Below are positions 18,700-27,911 of a stretch of 64,000 nt of DNA, in pieces. A model generated the notes under the pieces. The model was not told the origin of the DNA and searched no databases. It saw nothing but the letters and a program-made list of their open reading frames with translations. The stretch covers positions 310,001-374,000 of the forward strand of contig JAIBCL010000004.1 in the NCBI GenBank assembly GCA_019694165.1, given 5' to 3'. The position numbers were made by a program, and so were the translations under genes. The stretch is from Verrucomicrobiaceae bacterium. GTDB lineage: Bacteria > Verrucomicrobiota > Verrucomicrobiia > Verrucomicrobiales > Verrucomicrobiaceae. Position 1 is the stretch's first letter. Each line of letters starts with the position of its first letter.

Positions 18700-19471
18700 A
18701 TCCGGTGGCCATTGCGGCGAGGGTTGATGTGCTTACCGGGTATTTTCGCGGAACCGGCAGTTTCGTTTCAGGGCAGTGCGATGAATTGCCGGCGGCGGAA
18801 TCGTCAGCCGCACCGTCTCACCAGATGACACTCAGTGGACCCGGGCTCGCGGGCCGGCGGTGCCTGCCGTAGCGATTGGAGGGAGGATGTGCGCACGACA
18901 TCAGCGCAAGCGGGAGATGGATGCCGATTCTGGAGGAGATTGCCGGTCTTGGTGCGAGTACGGGCAGGAGTCCACGCTTGCTCGTTCTACAGCGAGTGGT
19001 GAAAACAGCCGCAACTGCTGAAGACCCAGACTCCATGAACTCCGGCTTCTGCCATCCACGACACTCCCACCGGGCCAGGAATGACGGATGCCCACTCTCA
19101 GAGCCTGTCCGGTAAATCACTCGAACCACGAGAACTCTACCCCCTCACCCCAGCCCTTTGCTGGACTTCTTTTGAAGCATCTTCTCCAGCCATCTCGCTG
19201 TCGCTCGGTTCCCCAGGGGAGAGGGAGACGATGGCGCTCCCGCGCCACAACGAAAATGGTGTTTTGTCATTCGAGCGGCAGCTCGTTTTGCTCCCTCTCC
19301 CTGTGGGAGAGGGCTGGGGTGAGGGGGACGTTTCTGTTTGCTCTCACGCTTTCGTTTGCCTGGCTATGATGATTCAGGGCATTTGCCGGACAGGCTCTCA
19401 AGCAAATGTCGCAGAGGGATCTCGAGAACTCGTCCGCGGTTTGATCTTGCCGCCTTGATCCGGGCTGCGGG
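18700..19471. other. Intergenic region of about 770 bases
   Basis: It lies upstream of the secreted repeat protein and downstream of the Verru_Chthon cassette. No protein-coding frame with recognisable content is present on either strand. The main structure is the inverted-repeat element at 19100-19398, described separately. Confidence 0.6.
19100..19398. repeat. Inverted-repeat (MITE-like) element of about 300 bases
   Basis: The outer ends are AGAGCCTGTCCGGTAAAT at 19100 and, on the opposite strand, AGAGCCTGTCCGGCAAAT ending at 19398 (17 of 18 match). An inner pair, CCCTCACCCCAGCCCT near 19142 and its complement near 19308-19324, is followed toward the centre by CTCCC-rich sequence. No transposase is encoded, so it would be a non-autonomous element. 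The CCCTCACCCCAGCCCT motif is widespread in bacterial intergenic repeats. Confidence 0.65.
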
Positions 19472-20086
19472 TCAATAAAGCGACACCGCGCCAGTCTCGG
19501 GCGCGATGACCAGTGTGCGCGCATCTTTTGGGAGCGGCCCCTGCTTGTCAGCGCCCCAGTCTGAGAGAAGCGTCATCGTCCACGGCTGGGATGGATTGGT
19601 TTCCAGATTGGTGGAGCCGTCCGGGCGGAACTCCACCACCACGTAGCTGTACATCGAGTCGCCGGGCAGCGGCGTATCGCTGGCCACGATGCTGGAGTAT
19701 TGGGAGAACTTCGACATCACCGTGGTGCCTTCGAGCCTCTGAAGCTCCGTGACGATGTGAAACTGATCCTGGCTGGCGCCCGGCGTCACACTCACCACCT
19801 GATAGGCGCGGTATTGCGGCTCGGCGGTGGTGATGTCGCCGTCCTGAAAGCGGTAGATGCGCAGTTGCGTGGGGCAGTTGAAGCGCATGGCGTTTGAGCG
19901 TGCCAGCGAGAGCGCCTGCATGAGGCTGGTGGCGGAAGTGTATATCTGCTGGGAGCGCCATGTGGTGCGCAGGCCGTTGGCGGCGAGCGTGATCAACATC
20001 GTGGCGATGGCCATGATGACGAGCATCTCCATGAGGCTGAAGCCGCCTCGCGCGGCAGGACGGAAATTGGCGCGCGGCGTGGTCAT
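19472..20086 (-). CDS. Verru_Chthon cassette protein D (pilin-like)
   Basis: 204 residues with a type IV pilin-like N-terminus: basic leader ending RGG, then FSLMEMLVIMAIATMLITLA, with the usual Glu+5 position occupied by Glu. Cleavage by a prepilin peptidase after the second glycine is expected. The body resembles GspH-type minor pseudopilins (long strands, YSYVVVEFRPDGS near residue 150). It is the last of four ordered pilin-like genes and starts 3 bases after gene C ends. No PilD, ATPase or secretin gene is present in the window. Confidence 0.82.
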   Translation of the reverse strand: MTTPRANFRPAARGGFSLMEMLVIMAIATMLITLAANGLRTTWRSQQIYTSATSLMQALSLARSNAMRFNCPTQLRIYRFQDGDITTAEPQYRAYQVVSVTPGASQDQFHIVTELQRLEGTTVMSKFSQYSSIVASDTPLPGDSMYSYVVVEFRPDGSTNLETNPSQPWTMTLLSDWGADKQGPLPKDARTLVIAPETGAVSLY

Positions 20087-20089
20087 GGC

Positions 20090-21265
20090 TCAGCGTCCCT
20101 CATCGTCGGTGGTCCAGCGGCCGGCGGGCATCTGGATGGTGGTGGTGATCACGCGGTGGTGCATGCGCCGGCGGTTCAGTTCGCCTGTGACGGCGCCGAT
20201 GTCGGAGGTGAAGCCGGCGGGATGGCGGAAGAGTCCAGCGACCGTGTTCCTGAGTTCCGCACCGGTGCGGAGGGCCTGATCTTCGGTGAGCTTGTCCCAG
20301 TCGCGCTCGTCGAGGACGATCACGGTTAGCTTCAATGCCTGAGGCAGCCGGTGGCGGGTGGAAGCGGCGACCGCGCTGCCAGAGTCCCACTGATAACGAC
20401 GGGTGTCGTACAAGTAATCGTCCTCATCCCGGCTGGTCAGCGTGGCGGCGGCACCCGCGGTTTGAGCCTCGGAGGCCAAGACTTTCTGTGGCTCGATGAT
20501 CACGGCCAGGACGTTGTCGGCGATGACCGCACAGCGCCGCCGGGTGCTCTCACCCGACTGCTTCAAAGGTGTGGTGAACCACTGGTAAATCTCGTTCTGG
20601 CTGCGGAGCTGCGAGAACTTTGATTCAGGCGGATCGCTGCCGTCCATCTGGAAAAGGTCCAGCTCATGAGCCGGCTGACGATACTCCATCAAGCGGAAGC
20701 GGTGGCGCTTGGCGGCCAGTCCGAGCGAACGGCGATCACCGGCGATGAACGAAGGCAGGGCCGCGGGATCCTCGGCGAACTCGACGAAGTAGCCCCACGC
20801 ATTGAGCACGCCGGGGAGCGTGTCGTACTCGGCCTTCACTCCGGTGCCCGTGCGCTCATCGGGCCCGGAGTGCCCCAGGGGAGCCTGGAAAAAGACGGCG
20901 TGTCCGGCCGTGCCGCTGGACGGTCCGATCAACGCATCGCAGGGACCGCAGACGAAGTGCAGGTCCGAGTCGCGCAGGAAAAGGGAGGGGGCCGACGCGT
21001 CATCCGTCTTCCACCGGCCGTTCAAGGTGGCGCGCGTGATGGTGCGTGACATCGCCTCGAGCGCGGCGCGCGCATCCTGGGCTTCGCGCACCTGCGTGTT
21101 GGTCATGCGCCATGTTTCCTGCACGCGGGACATGGCTTCGACAACGACGAGCATGGCGATGGCGACGACCGACATCGCAACGATCATCTCGAGCAACGTG
21201 AACGCCGTCCGCGCGCGCGCACGGGCGGCTGGCAACTGCAGCGGATGGAAAACCGGCGTCTTCAT
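20090..21265 (-). CDS. Verru_Chthon cassette protein C (pilin-like)
   Basis: 391 residues with a prepilin N-terminus (ARTAFTLLEMIVAMSVVAIAM) at about 19-40. The remainder is a large soluble domain with several tryptophans, resembling a GspJ/PilW-like minor pseudopilin but longer. It overlaps gene B by 4 bases (ATGA). The order A-B-C-D and the conserved lengths fit the Verru_Chthon cassettes, which occur in many copies in some verrucomicrobial genomes and have no established function. Confidence 0.82.
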   Translation of the reverse strand: MKTPVFHPLQLPAARARARTAFTLLEMIVAMSVVAIAMLVVVEAMSRVQETWRMTNTQVREAQDARAALEAMSRTITRATLNGRWKTDDASAPSLFLRDSDLHFVCGPCDALIGPSSGTAGHAVFFQAPLGHSGPDERTGTGVKAEYDTLPGVLNAWGYFVEFAEDPAALPSFIAGDRRSLGLAAKRHRFRLMEYRQPAHELDLFQMDGSDPPESKFSQLRSQNEIYQWFTTPLKQSGESTRRRCAVIADNVLAVIIEPQKVLASEAQTAGAAATLTSRDEDDYLYDTRRYQWDSGSAVAASTRHRLPQALKLTVIVLDERDWDKLTEDQALRTGAELRNTVAGLFRHPAGFTSDIGAVTGELNRRRMHHRVITTTIQMPAGRWTTDDEGR

Positions 21266-21837
21266 GGATTGGCGGAGCTTCCACCGGATGAAGGAGCAGG
21301 AGCCGCGGCCTGCTCCTGCGGAGGCGACTTGTCGTAGTCCACCAGGGTCACGTACCGCTCGCGGTAGCTCCCCTGCGCATCGAGGGATGCGCCGTTGCGC
21401 GGCTGGTTGCTGATGCGGATGCGCAGCCGCCTCAGATACGGGCTGGCACCGGTCTCATTCGGCAATGGCAGCCCGGCCAGCAGTTCCGCGCGCGTGCGAT
21501 ACACCACATCCGTGCTGGCCGCATCCACCCATGCGCCATTGCCGTCATAGGTGGATTCCTCCCGTCTGCCCACGAGGCTGTCCAGCTCGCTCCACGTTTT
21601 CATCTGCCAGGCCGCCGCCAGTTGCTGCACGATGCGCGCCTCGGCTTCATTGCGCTGCGCGGTCCGCAGCGATTTCAGCCCTTCCGGCAGCACGCCGATG
21701 AGAGCGAGAAGGGCGAATGAAGTGATGGCCAGGGCGATGAGCACCTCCGCCAGCGAGAAACCGCGCTGCGCACGCGGGGCGCCTGCGCAGCGCACGCTTC
21801 CCGCTCCCTGCCTCGTGCCCGTGTCTCCGTGCTTCAT
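21262..21837 (-). CDS. Verru_Chthon cassette protein B (pilin-like)
   Basis: 191 residues with the prepilin segment RGFSLAEVLIALAITSFALL at about residues 25-44, including Glu+5. It resembles GspI/PilV-type minor pilins and is about the expected size for cassette protein B. It overlaps gene A by 4 bases and gene C by 4 bases, so the four genes are a single translationally coupled unit. The C-terminus is rich in Ser, Pro and Ala. Confidence 0.82.
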   Translation of the reverse strand: MKHGDTGTRQGAGSVRCAGAPRAQRGFSLAEVLIALAITSFALLALIGVLPEGLKSLRTAQRNEAEARIVQQLAAAWQMKTWSELDSLVGRREESTYDGNGAWVDAASTDVVYRTRAELLAGLPLPNETGASPYLRRLRIRISNQPRNGASLDAQGSYRERYVTLVDYDKSPPQEQAAAPAPSSGGSSANP

Positions 21838-24800
21838 GGTGTGAAAGGCTGCCGGCTCACGATCCGGAAGCGGTAGTGGTCATCCAGCGCATCCGAAGCG
21901 CCCGCCTGCACGGCCATGTCAGGGATGTCCTTGTCATTCGGATCGAGGTAGCGCTCGATCACCGCGCTGCCGCGGCTGTCCGCAGTGATCTGGTCAGTCT
22001 GCAGGTCGAAGGAGTCCGCCGAGGTCGAGCGCGACTTGCGGATGATCTGCACGCGATAGTGCACCTGGAACACATTCGAGCGCGTGCAGAGCCGCGGATA
22101 AAGCTGCGCGTAGGGCGACTCGCGCGTGTTGTCCCCCGTGGCTTCAAAGGCATCCGTGGCATTGCCGGCGGCCCCATTCCACCAGTTGATCATCTTGTCG
22201 TGGGTCAGTCCGTTCGTGGGTTTCGCGCCGCCGTAGTCGAGGCTGCTGCCGGCATTCCCGGAGCTGGTGCCCGCGTCCGCCTCGCCGATGCGCTTCGGCA
22301 CCAGGAACATCTCGCAGATTTCCGAGGCGGTGCGGAACACGTCGCCCTTCTTGAAGCGCTCCTCCTCAAAACCGTTCAGCGTGGCCGCAGCGTTCACCTG
22401 ATAGCGGAACTCCTTGTCCGACACGCGCTGCGGATTCTTGTAGAATTGATCCCCCGCCGCCGCCGATGCATACGCCGCTGGCACCGCCGTGACGCGCACG
22501 CCGCGCAGCGCGGCATAGAGCGCCGTGTGCCGCTTGATGTAGGAGAAGGGCATGATCTCACAGTTCAGGTTCACCTTCCCCTCGGTGGCAAATCCGGCGC
22601 TGATCGGCCAGGGGTCCATCACCGGCATCCAGAAAAACTCCAGCCAGGTGTGGTCCGGCGGCGAGAGGAAGCCGAAGTGATCCTTCGCATCAAAACCGCC
22701 GCCGGCCTCGATCTGACGCGAGAGGGGATTCGGGCAAAACAGGAGCGTCTGCCAAGGACGCGAGCTGCCGTCGGCCCCGCTGACGCCCGGAGTGCGAGGA
22801 AAGATGCCTGTCGGCAGTGAACCAAAGGCGACGGCGGAAGCGATCTGCCGGTGAGGAGCCGCGGTGATGCCCGTCTCGTCAGGCTCCATGTCGCCGCCGC
22901 GCTGAAAGTAACCGCCCGTGTCCGTTGCCGCAGTCGCCGCCACTTCGGTCGGCTCATTGCCACTGTCCGGCTTGTCGATGCAGGGACCGTCCTCGATCAG
23001 GCCCGGCCCGTTGGTCCAGTCACCGAGGCGTCCGTTTACATCGACAGCACCGTTGAGCACGAGACCGGATTCACGCGGCGTGGAAACCACGGCGGGGGCG
23101 AAGCCCTTCGCGTAGGTGAGGCCGGGGACCAGCGGGCTGGCGGTGTCCGTCGTCGCCTGGAGCGTCGAGCTGGCGTCCGCCTTGCCGAACTGCTCGACAA
23201 GATGCGCGCCGCTGCGCAGCGAGTGCATCGCCCGCGGTTTCGTCTCGTCCTTCCCATCCGTCCCGGCCTTCAGACTGAAGCGGTCCTCCAGCGCCTTCGG
23301 CGATGGGAAGACGCAGCGCCAGTGGTCTTTCTCCGCGTCCGGATCACCATCGTAGGTGACCGGCGGACCGCCGCGCGTACCCAGCGCGGCGAGCAGCCGC
23401 AGATCTCCACCCCACGGCAGCGAGGGATCCGCCTCGACCGAGCGCACCACATCGCCTTTCAGGATGAGCGGCTGGCGCAGTTCATCGTTCACGGCGGTGA
23501 GCGTGAAGCGCTTCTCGATGTCGCCCGGATTGGTCGCCGTCACGTCGAGCCACGGAACAGGAATGTCGCACGCCGCAGGCAGGGGAATCCGCAGCGTCTG
23601 CACCACGTCATCGTCGGATGCGCCGCCGAAGGCGGAGAGTATCTCCACGGTCAGAGGTCCGCCGCGCAGGGTCACGGTTTCACTTTCCTTCTTCGGTACG
23701 GGCAGCGCCACGTCGAGACTGACGAAGGGGAAGACGCTGTTCTCGTCGCCGGCGAGTTTCCCGGGATCGCTTTTGGGATCGCCATTGGATTTGAGGAACT
23801 GGCCCGCCAGCCCGTTGAAGCATGTGGCGCCCTCGATGACCCTCGCTTTCTGCGTGCCGGAGGAGACGCAGCGGTTCGTGTTCGCGTAGCCGCTGCCGAA
23901 CAGCGCGCGGTTTTCGATCGTGAGGTTTTCGAGCCCCTTGATGCGATACCGCACGGCGGGCGTCGTGGCCGGCAGGCCCGGCACCGGGCTGCACGGCTCG
24001 AGCACGATGAACATGCGCAGGTGCGTGGTCTTGTCCGCCAATCCGTCGCCGTCGTCGTCCTCGTATTTCCCCTCCTTCTTTTCACCCCCCGTCGCCACGA
24101 AAACCAGCGCCAGCTCGGTGATGGTGGGGAAGCGCCCGAAGCCCCGCACCTGCCCCTCCTCGACGCCCACGACCATCGGCGCGGCCGAGTATTCGCCGAG
24201 TGAATTCGCCTGCGCGGCCTTCCGACCCGGCGGCAGATACGAGTAGGGGTCGCCCTCGTCGCGGTCGTCGTTGCCCGCATTCACGCCCCAGCGCAGCATG
24301 TCGAACATTGAAATGATGATCTGGTCCGAGTTCTTCGGCGCGCCGCGTGAGCCTCCGCCATACTTCGCCTCAAGCGATCCGCCGTAGCCGGGCATCGCCA
24401 TGCTCGCAAGATTCTGCAGATAGCCGATGATCTGCGCATTGCGGACGATCTTCGCGTCATCGCTCGTGCTCTGGGAAGATCCGGGATTCGCCTCGCCCAG
24501 CCACACGCTCGCGCGCTGCCAGTAGAATGGCCGTCCGCTCAACGTGGCCGCCATGGCAAGGCGGCGGTCAGTCTTCGTGCGCGGACCATCTCCCTCCTGC
24601 ACGGGCCAGAGGGAGATTTTCGGCCGGTTGAAAGGGTTCGTCTCAGGCGCGGCACTGTGCGTAGTGAGGAAGAAGCGCGCCTTGCGGATGTCGTCCTCCT
24701 TGAAGGTCTGCGCATCGCTCAGGCTGTCACCCTCCACGGTCATGGGGCTGCGCTTCGTGTCGAAGAACAGTTCGTCGATGGTCGAAAAAAGACGCTCCTG

Positions 24801-25994
24801 TTTCAGATTCACGCGCTCCGCCGGCGGCTGCGTGCCGTGGCCTGAGCCGCGGTCGCGGTTCGTGCTGCTGGAGGAGTCCGGCGTGCGCGGCAGCGGACGG
24901 TGATTCGACTCGACGTAGTCGAAGAACTTCGCAGCGTCGCTGTCGGTATTTTTGCGAAAGGCGCCGCCTGTGTTTGTGATGCCGGCCGGATCGGGCACGG
25001 GCGTGAAGGGGGTGGGAGCCGCCTGGTCGGACTCGGTGGCTGCATCACGGCCGAACGCCTGAAAAACCGGGCTCAACGCCGTGAAGGCCGGATGGCCGGC
25101 CTGACGGTGAAATTCATTCCGCGCCGGCTGGTAGGCGGCATAGGCGCGGTCCCTCCTGCTGTTTGCGCGCGGCACATCCCACGGAGCAGGCTCACTGGCG
25201 GTGTTCAGGTTGATCTTGCAGCTTTCGTCATCAGTCCAAAAGGCGATGCGGCCGACGATGGGATTCGTCGCCGAGGTCGTGCCGGCTTGGAACGTCGCCG
25301 TTGTGCTCGTGCCGCCGACGGGAGCGATGACACGTCCGTCCTTCAATACATAAAGCCAGGCCACGGGCATGGGCAGCGGCTGCGCTTCCGAAGCGCCCGG
25401 AGCGCCCGCGACCGCAAAACCCTCCACGAGTTTGAGCGCACCGGGATCGAGGATCGGATACACGAGGCGGCTCTTTGCCGTCGGAGCATTCGAGCTGCCG
25501 CTCCCCGCCTTCACCACAGCACGCAGCGGCACCGGCTCGTTCAGGTCCGTGTAGAGAGTGGGCGAGCCGCTCCACGCGGCAATCCGGTTTTTTTCAAGCG
25601 CTGCGTCGAAGTCCTGTCCCAGCACCACCATGTGGTCGGAGGAATAGAGCTTGAAAACATCGTAGAGCGCCGAGCGACCGCTGTCGTCCACATTGCCGCT
25701 CGCAAAACGCCGGATCAACCCGGGCTGCGAGGTCCAGATGAGGTCCGTCTTCAAGTCACCCGTCGCACGTCGGAGCTGAGAGATCACAAGCTGGGCAGGC
25801 AGGTCCGCCAGCGTGCGCACATCGATGATGTCGGCGGATGCCTTCGAGGCCCGGTCCTCATTGCGCGCCACGGTGAGCACAAGCAGCACGAGAAACGACA
25901 GCAGCGCAAGCGCCGCCAGCACGAGCATCAGTGCCATGCCCCGCTTGCGACGGACGACGTGCCCGGATGATGCCTCTGCTGCTGGGACGAACAC
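21834..25994 (-). CDS. Verru_Chthon cassette protein A (giant PilX/GspK-like protein)
   Basis: About 1,386 residues if it begins at GTG 25992-25994, or 1,367 from ATG 25935-25937. The GTG start is preferred because it keeps the basic leader RRKRG before the hydrophobic helix MALMLVLAALALLSFLVLLV, as in PilX/GspK-type pilins. The rest is a very large exported domain with many polar, Asp/Gly and aromatic motifs and no recognised enzyme signature. It leads the cassette and overlaps gene B by 4 bases. A longer frame running to 26555 is rejected because it crosses the divergent gene. Its size makes it a candidate tip or adhesin subunit. Confidence 0.8.
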   Translation of the reverse strand: MFVPAAEASSGHVVRRKRGMALMLVLAALALLSFLVLLVLTVARNEDRASKASADIIDVRTLADLPAQLVISQLRRATGDLKTDLIWTSQPGLIRRFASGNVDDSGRSALYDVFKLYSSDHMVVLGQDFDAALEKNRIAAWSGSPTLYTDLNEPVPLRAVVKAGSGSSNAPTAKSRLVYPILDPGALKLVEGFAVAGAPGASEAQPLPMPVAWLYVLKDGRVIAPVGGTSTTATFQAGTTSATNPIVGRIAFWTDDESCKINLNTASEPAPWDVPRANSRRDRAYAAYQPARNEFHRQAGHPAFTALSPVFQAFGRDAATESDQAAPTPFTPVPDPAGITNTGGAFRKNTDSDAAKFFDYVESNHRPLPRTPDSSSSTNRDRGSGHGTQPPAERVNLKQERLFSTIDELFFDTKRSPMTVEGDSLSDAQTFKEDDIRKARFFLTTHSAAPETNPFNRPKISLWPVQEGDGPRTKTDRRLAMAATLSGRPFYWQRASVWLGEANPGSSQSTSDDAKIVRNAQIIGYLQNLASMAMPGYGGSLEAKYGGGSRGAPKNSDQIIISMFDMLRWGVNAGNDDRDEGDPYSYLPPGRKAAQANSLGEYSAAPMVVGVEEGQVRGFGRFPTITELALVFVATGGEKKEGKYEDDDGDGLADKTTHLRMFIVLEPCSPVPGLPATTPAVRYRIKGLENLTIENRALFGSGYANTNRCVSSGTQKARVIEGATCFNGLAGQFLKSNGDPKSDPGKLAGDENSVFPFVSLDVALPVPKKESETVTLRGGPLTVEILSAFGGASDDDVVQTLRIPLPAACDIPVPWLDVTATNPGDIEKRFTLTAVNDELRQPLILKGDVVRSVEADPSLPWGGDLRLLAALGTRGGPPVTYDGDPDAEKDHWRCVFPSPKALEDRFSLKAGTDGKDETKPRAMHSLRSGAHLVEQFGKADASSTLQATTDTASPLVPGLTYAKGFAPAVVSTPRESGLVLNGAVDVNGRLGDWTNGPGLIEDGPCIDKPDSGNEPTEVAATAATDTGGYFQRGGDMEPDETGITAAPHRQIASAVAFGSLPTGIFPRTPGVSGADGSSRPWQTLLFCPNPLSRQIEAGGGFDAKDHFGFLSPPDHTWLEFFWMPVMDPWPISAGFATEGKVNLNCEIMPFSYIKRHTALYAALRGVRVTAVPAAYASAAAGDQFYKNPQRVSDKEFRYQVNAAATLNGFEEERFKKGDVFRTASEICEMFLVPKRIGEADAGTSSGNAGSSLDYGGAKPTNGLTHDKMINWWNGAAGNATDAFEATGDNTRESPYAQLYPRLCTRSNVFQVHYRVQIIRKSRSTSADSFDLQTDQITADSRGSAVIERYLDPNDKDIPDMAVQAGASDALDDHYRFRIVSRQPFTP

Positions 25995-26171
25995 AATGGT
26001 CCGATTGTATCCCCTCCCGGAGCAGTGTCGAGAAATGAAACCGTGCGCACGGTGGGCCGACAGGTACGCGACTCGCGGACAGCGTGAGGCGGAGCGGACG
26101 AAGAAATATGCAAAACTCCGGGTTCGTTTGTCATCCGTCCGCGCCACCAATTTGAGCACCTGCCAGCCGCC

Positions 26172-26903
26172 GTGAAGTTTTCCTCTGCAACCATAGTCGT
26201 CGTGATCTCGGGATCCATTCTGGGCGCGGCATCGGTCCGCGCCGACCAGCCGGCCGCAGCCGGTGCCGACCCGGACCTCCCCCAGTCGTTCGATGCCGCG
26301 ATGCTCACCTCCCTCGTCGAAAAGCCGCCCTTCAACCGGATCGTCAGCTTCGAGGACACCTACCTGCTCACGGGCGTGGCTTACGTGGAAGGCAAACCGC
26401 TGGCGACGCTCGTGAACAAGGAGACGAAACAGCGCTACGTCGTCGGTCAGGAGCCGAACGCACAGGGCTGGCATCTGGCGGCGGCGAGCGCGGGCCACGA
26501 TCCTCGCTACACCGAGGTGAAGCTCGTCATCGGCGACGAGGAAGTGGCGCTGCACTACACCGACGTGCTGCAGGCACCCGGGAAAAAATCTTCTTCATCA
26601 TCGTCAGGCAGCGGCCGTCGGCGTGAAGTCACGCCGGTGGACATTCACAAGCTCTCCGAATCCGAGTACCTGCGCAAAGATGAGAACGGCAAGACCTATG
26701 TCCGGGGATCGATCTACCTGCCCACCGAGGACCGGGATCGCTACTACAACAGCATGTCGAGCCCGGCGCGCGACCGCTTCCGCCAGTTGGTGCAGGACGC
26801 CCGCGACAAGATGTTCAGCTACACACCCGACCAGCGCGCAGCATTTGCCAAGAAGGCCTTCGACCAGGCGGAGGCAGAGGAGCGGGCAGGCAAGCTGCGC
26901 TAA
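26172..26903 (+). CDS. Hypothetical exported protein divergent from the Verru_Chthon cassette
   Basis: 243 residues starting at GTG 26172, with a signal peptide ending near ASVRA. A short beta-rich region (TGVAYVEGKPLATLVNKETK, then VVGQEPNAQGWHLA) resembles the small periplasmic HR/PDZ-type modules of type II secretion assembly proteins such as GspC or PilP. A serine-rich linker (residues about 138-146) and a charged helical C-terminus follow. It is transcribed divergently from the cassette with about 180 bases between starts, so shared control is possible. The function is not known; the secretion link is inference. Confidence 0.6.
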   Translation: MKFSSATIVVVISGSILGAASVRADQPAAAGADPDLPQSFDAAMLTSLVEKPPFNRIVSFEDTYLLTGVAYVEGKPLATLVNKETKQRYVVGQEPNAQGWHLAAASAGHDPRYTEVKLVIGDEEVALHYTDVLQAPGKKSSSSSSGSGRRREVTPVDIHKLSESEYLRKDENGKTYVRGSIYLPTEDRDRYYNSMSSPARDRFRQLVQDARDKMFSYTPDQRAAFAKKAFDQAEAEERAGKLR

Positions 26904-27005
26904 GCCGGCCTGTCCGTCTGCCAGGCCAGGCACACGGAGGAAGGCACGGACTCTGAAGCACCGCTCGTAAGAAGCAGGCGCCGCGCCTCGTGATTCCGCA
27001 CAGCC

Positions 27006-27848
27006 ATGAAACGAAGAACTTTTCTGCAAACAATCGCCACCGCTGCGGCGGCTGGTGGCGCGCCCGGGCCGGCGTCCGCGCGCACGGCCGGCAAGGTCCG
27101 CATCCGCAAGAGCCTCAAGTGGGGCATGGTCAAGGACCAGACAGGCACGCTGGCCGGCCGCTTTGAAAAACTGAAGCGCTGCGGCTTCGACGGCGTGGAG
27201 CCAAATGTCAGCCAGGTCAAGGATGCGTCAGAATGGGCCGGGGCCAGCAAGGAAAGCGGCCTGGTGATCGACGGCGTCGTGAGTCCGGGAACCGACGACA
27301 TCGAGAAGGCAGTCGATCTTTGCAAACAGCTCGGCGGCGACAGCATTCTCATCGTGGCGCGGCTCGACAAAAACAAATCATTCCAGCACAACTGGACGGA
27401 GACGCAGTCCGCAATCAAGGCCGCCGCACCGCACGCCGGGCAGCAGCGGATCAAGCTCCTCGTCGAAAATGTGTGGGCCAGTTTTCTCGTCAGTCCGCTC
27501 GACATGGCGCGCTACATCGACGAGATCGCGGACCCGTGGGTGGGTGTGCACTACGACGTGGGGAACATCATGCGCTGGGGCGTCTCCGAGCACGGCATCG
27601 AGGTGCTCGGCAAACGCATCGGCAAGCTCGACATCAAGGAATACAGCCTCGACAAGGCGATGAAGGAAGGCATGGCGAAAGGCTTCGACGTGTCCATCGG
27701 CACCGGCAGCATCAACTGGCCTGGCGTGCGCAGCGAGCTGGCAAAGATCGAGTACACCGGCTGGGCCGCCGCCGAAGTGAAGGCCGGCGAGTGGGGCTAC
27801 CTCGCCGAAGTGGCCCAACGGATGGACAACGCGCTCGGCCTGACGTGA
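27006..27848 (+). CDS. Sugar phosphate isomerase/epimerase-like TIM-barrel protein, Tat-exported
   Basis: 280 residues. The N-terminus is a Tat-type signal (MKRRTFLQTIATAAAAGG), followed by an AP-endonuclease-2/xylose-isomerase-like TIM barrel. Family features seen are KRCGFDGVEPNVSQ near residue 57, LLVENVWASFL with its glutamate, VGVHYDVGNIMRWG with His/Asp, and KLDIKEYS. These acidic and histidine residues bind a divalent metal in the family. Likely a periplasmic epimerase or isomerase in sugar catabolism; substrate unknown. Confidence 0.85.
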   Translation: MKRRTFLQTIATAAAAGGAPGPASARTAGKVRIRKSLKWGMVKDQTGTLAGRFEKLKRCGFDGVEPNVSQVKDASEWAGASKESGLVIDGVVSPGTDDIEKAVDLCKQLGGDSILIVARLDKNKSFQHNWTETQSAIKAAAPHAGQQRIKLLVENVWASFLVSPLDMARYIDEIADPWVGVHYDVGNIMRWGVSEHGIEVLGKRIGKLDIKEYSLDKAMKEGMAKGFDVSIGTGSINWPGVRSELAKIEYTGWAAAEVKAGEWGYLAEVAQRMDNALGLT

Positions 27849-27911
27849 TGGCGCGAACATCTGCGGTGCATCACCAGGAACGTGCTCAAACACCTGATCG
27901 GGGCATGACCA

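Noticed and set aside
22851-24203. Plus-strand frame of 450 codons inside the Verru_Chthon A gene
   Set aside because: Arg/His-rich shadow of a high-GC gene on the other strand; no ribosome-binding site or family match.
25995-26555. Extension of the Verru_Chthon A frame to 26555
   Set aside because: Crosses the divergent exported-protein gene and precedes the pilin-like signal by a long non-family stretch.
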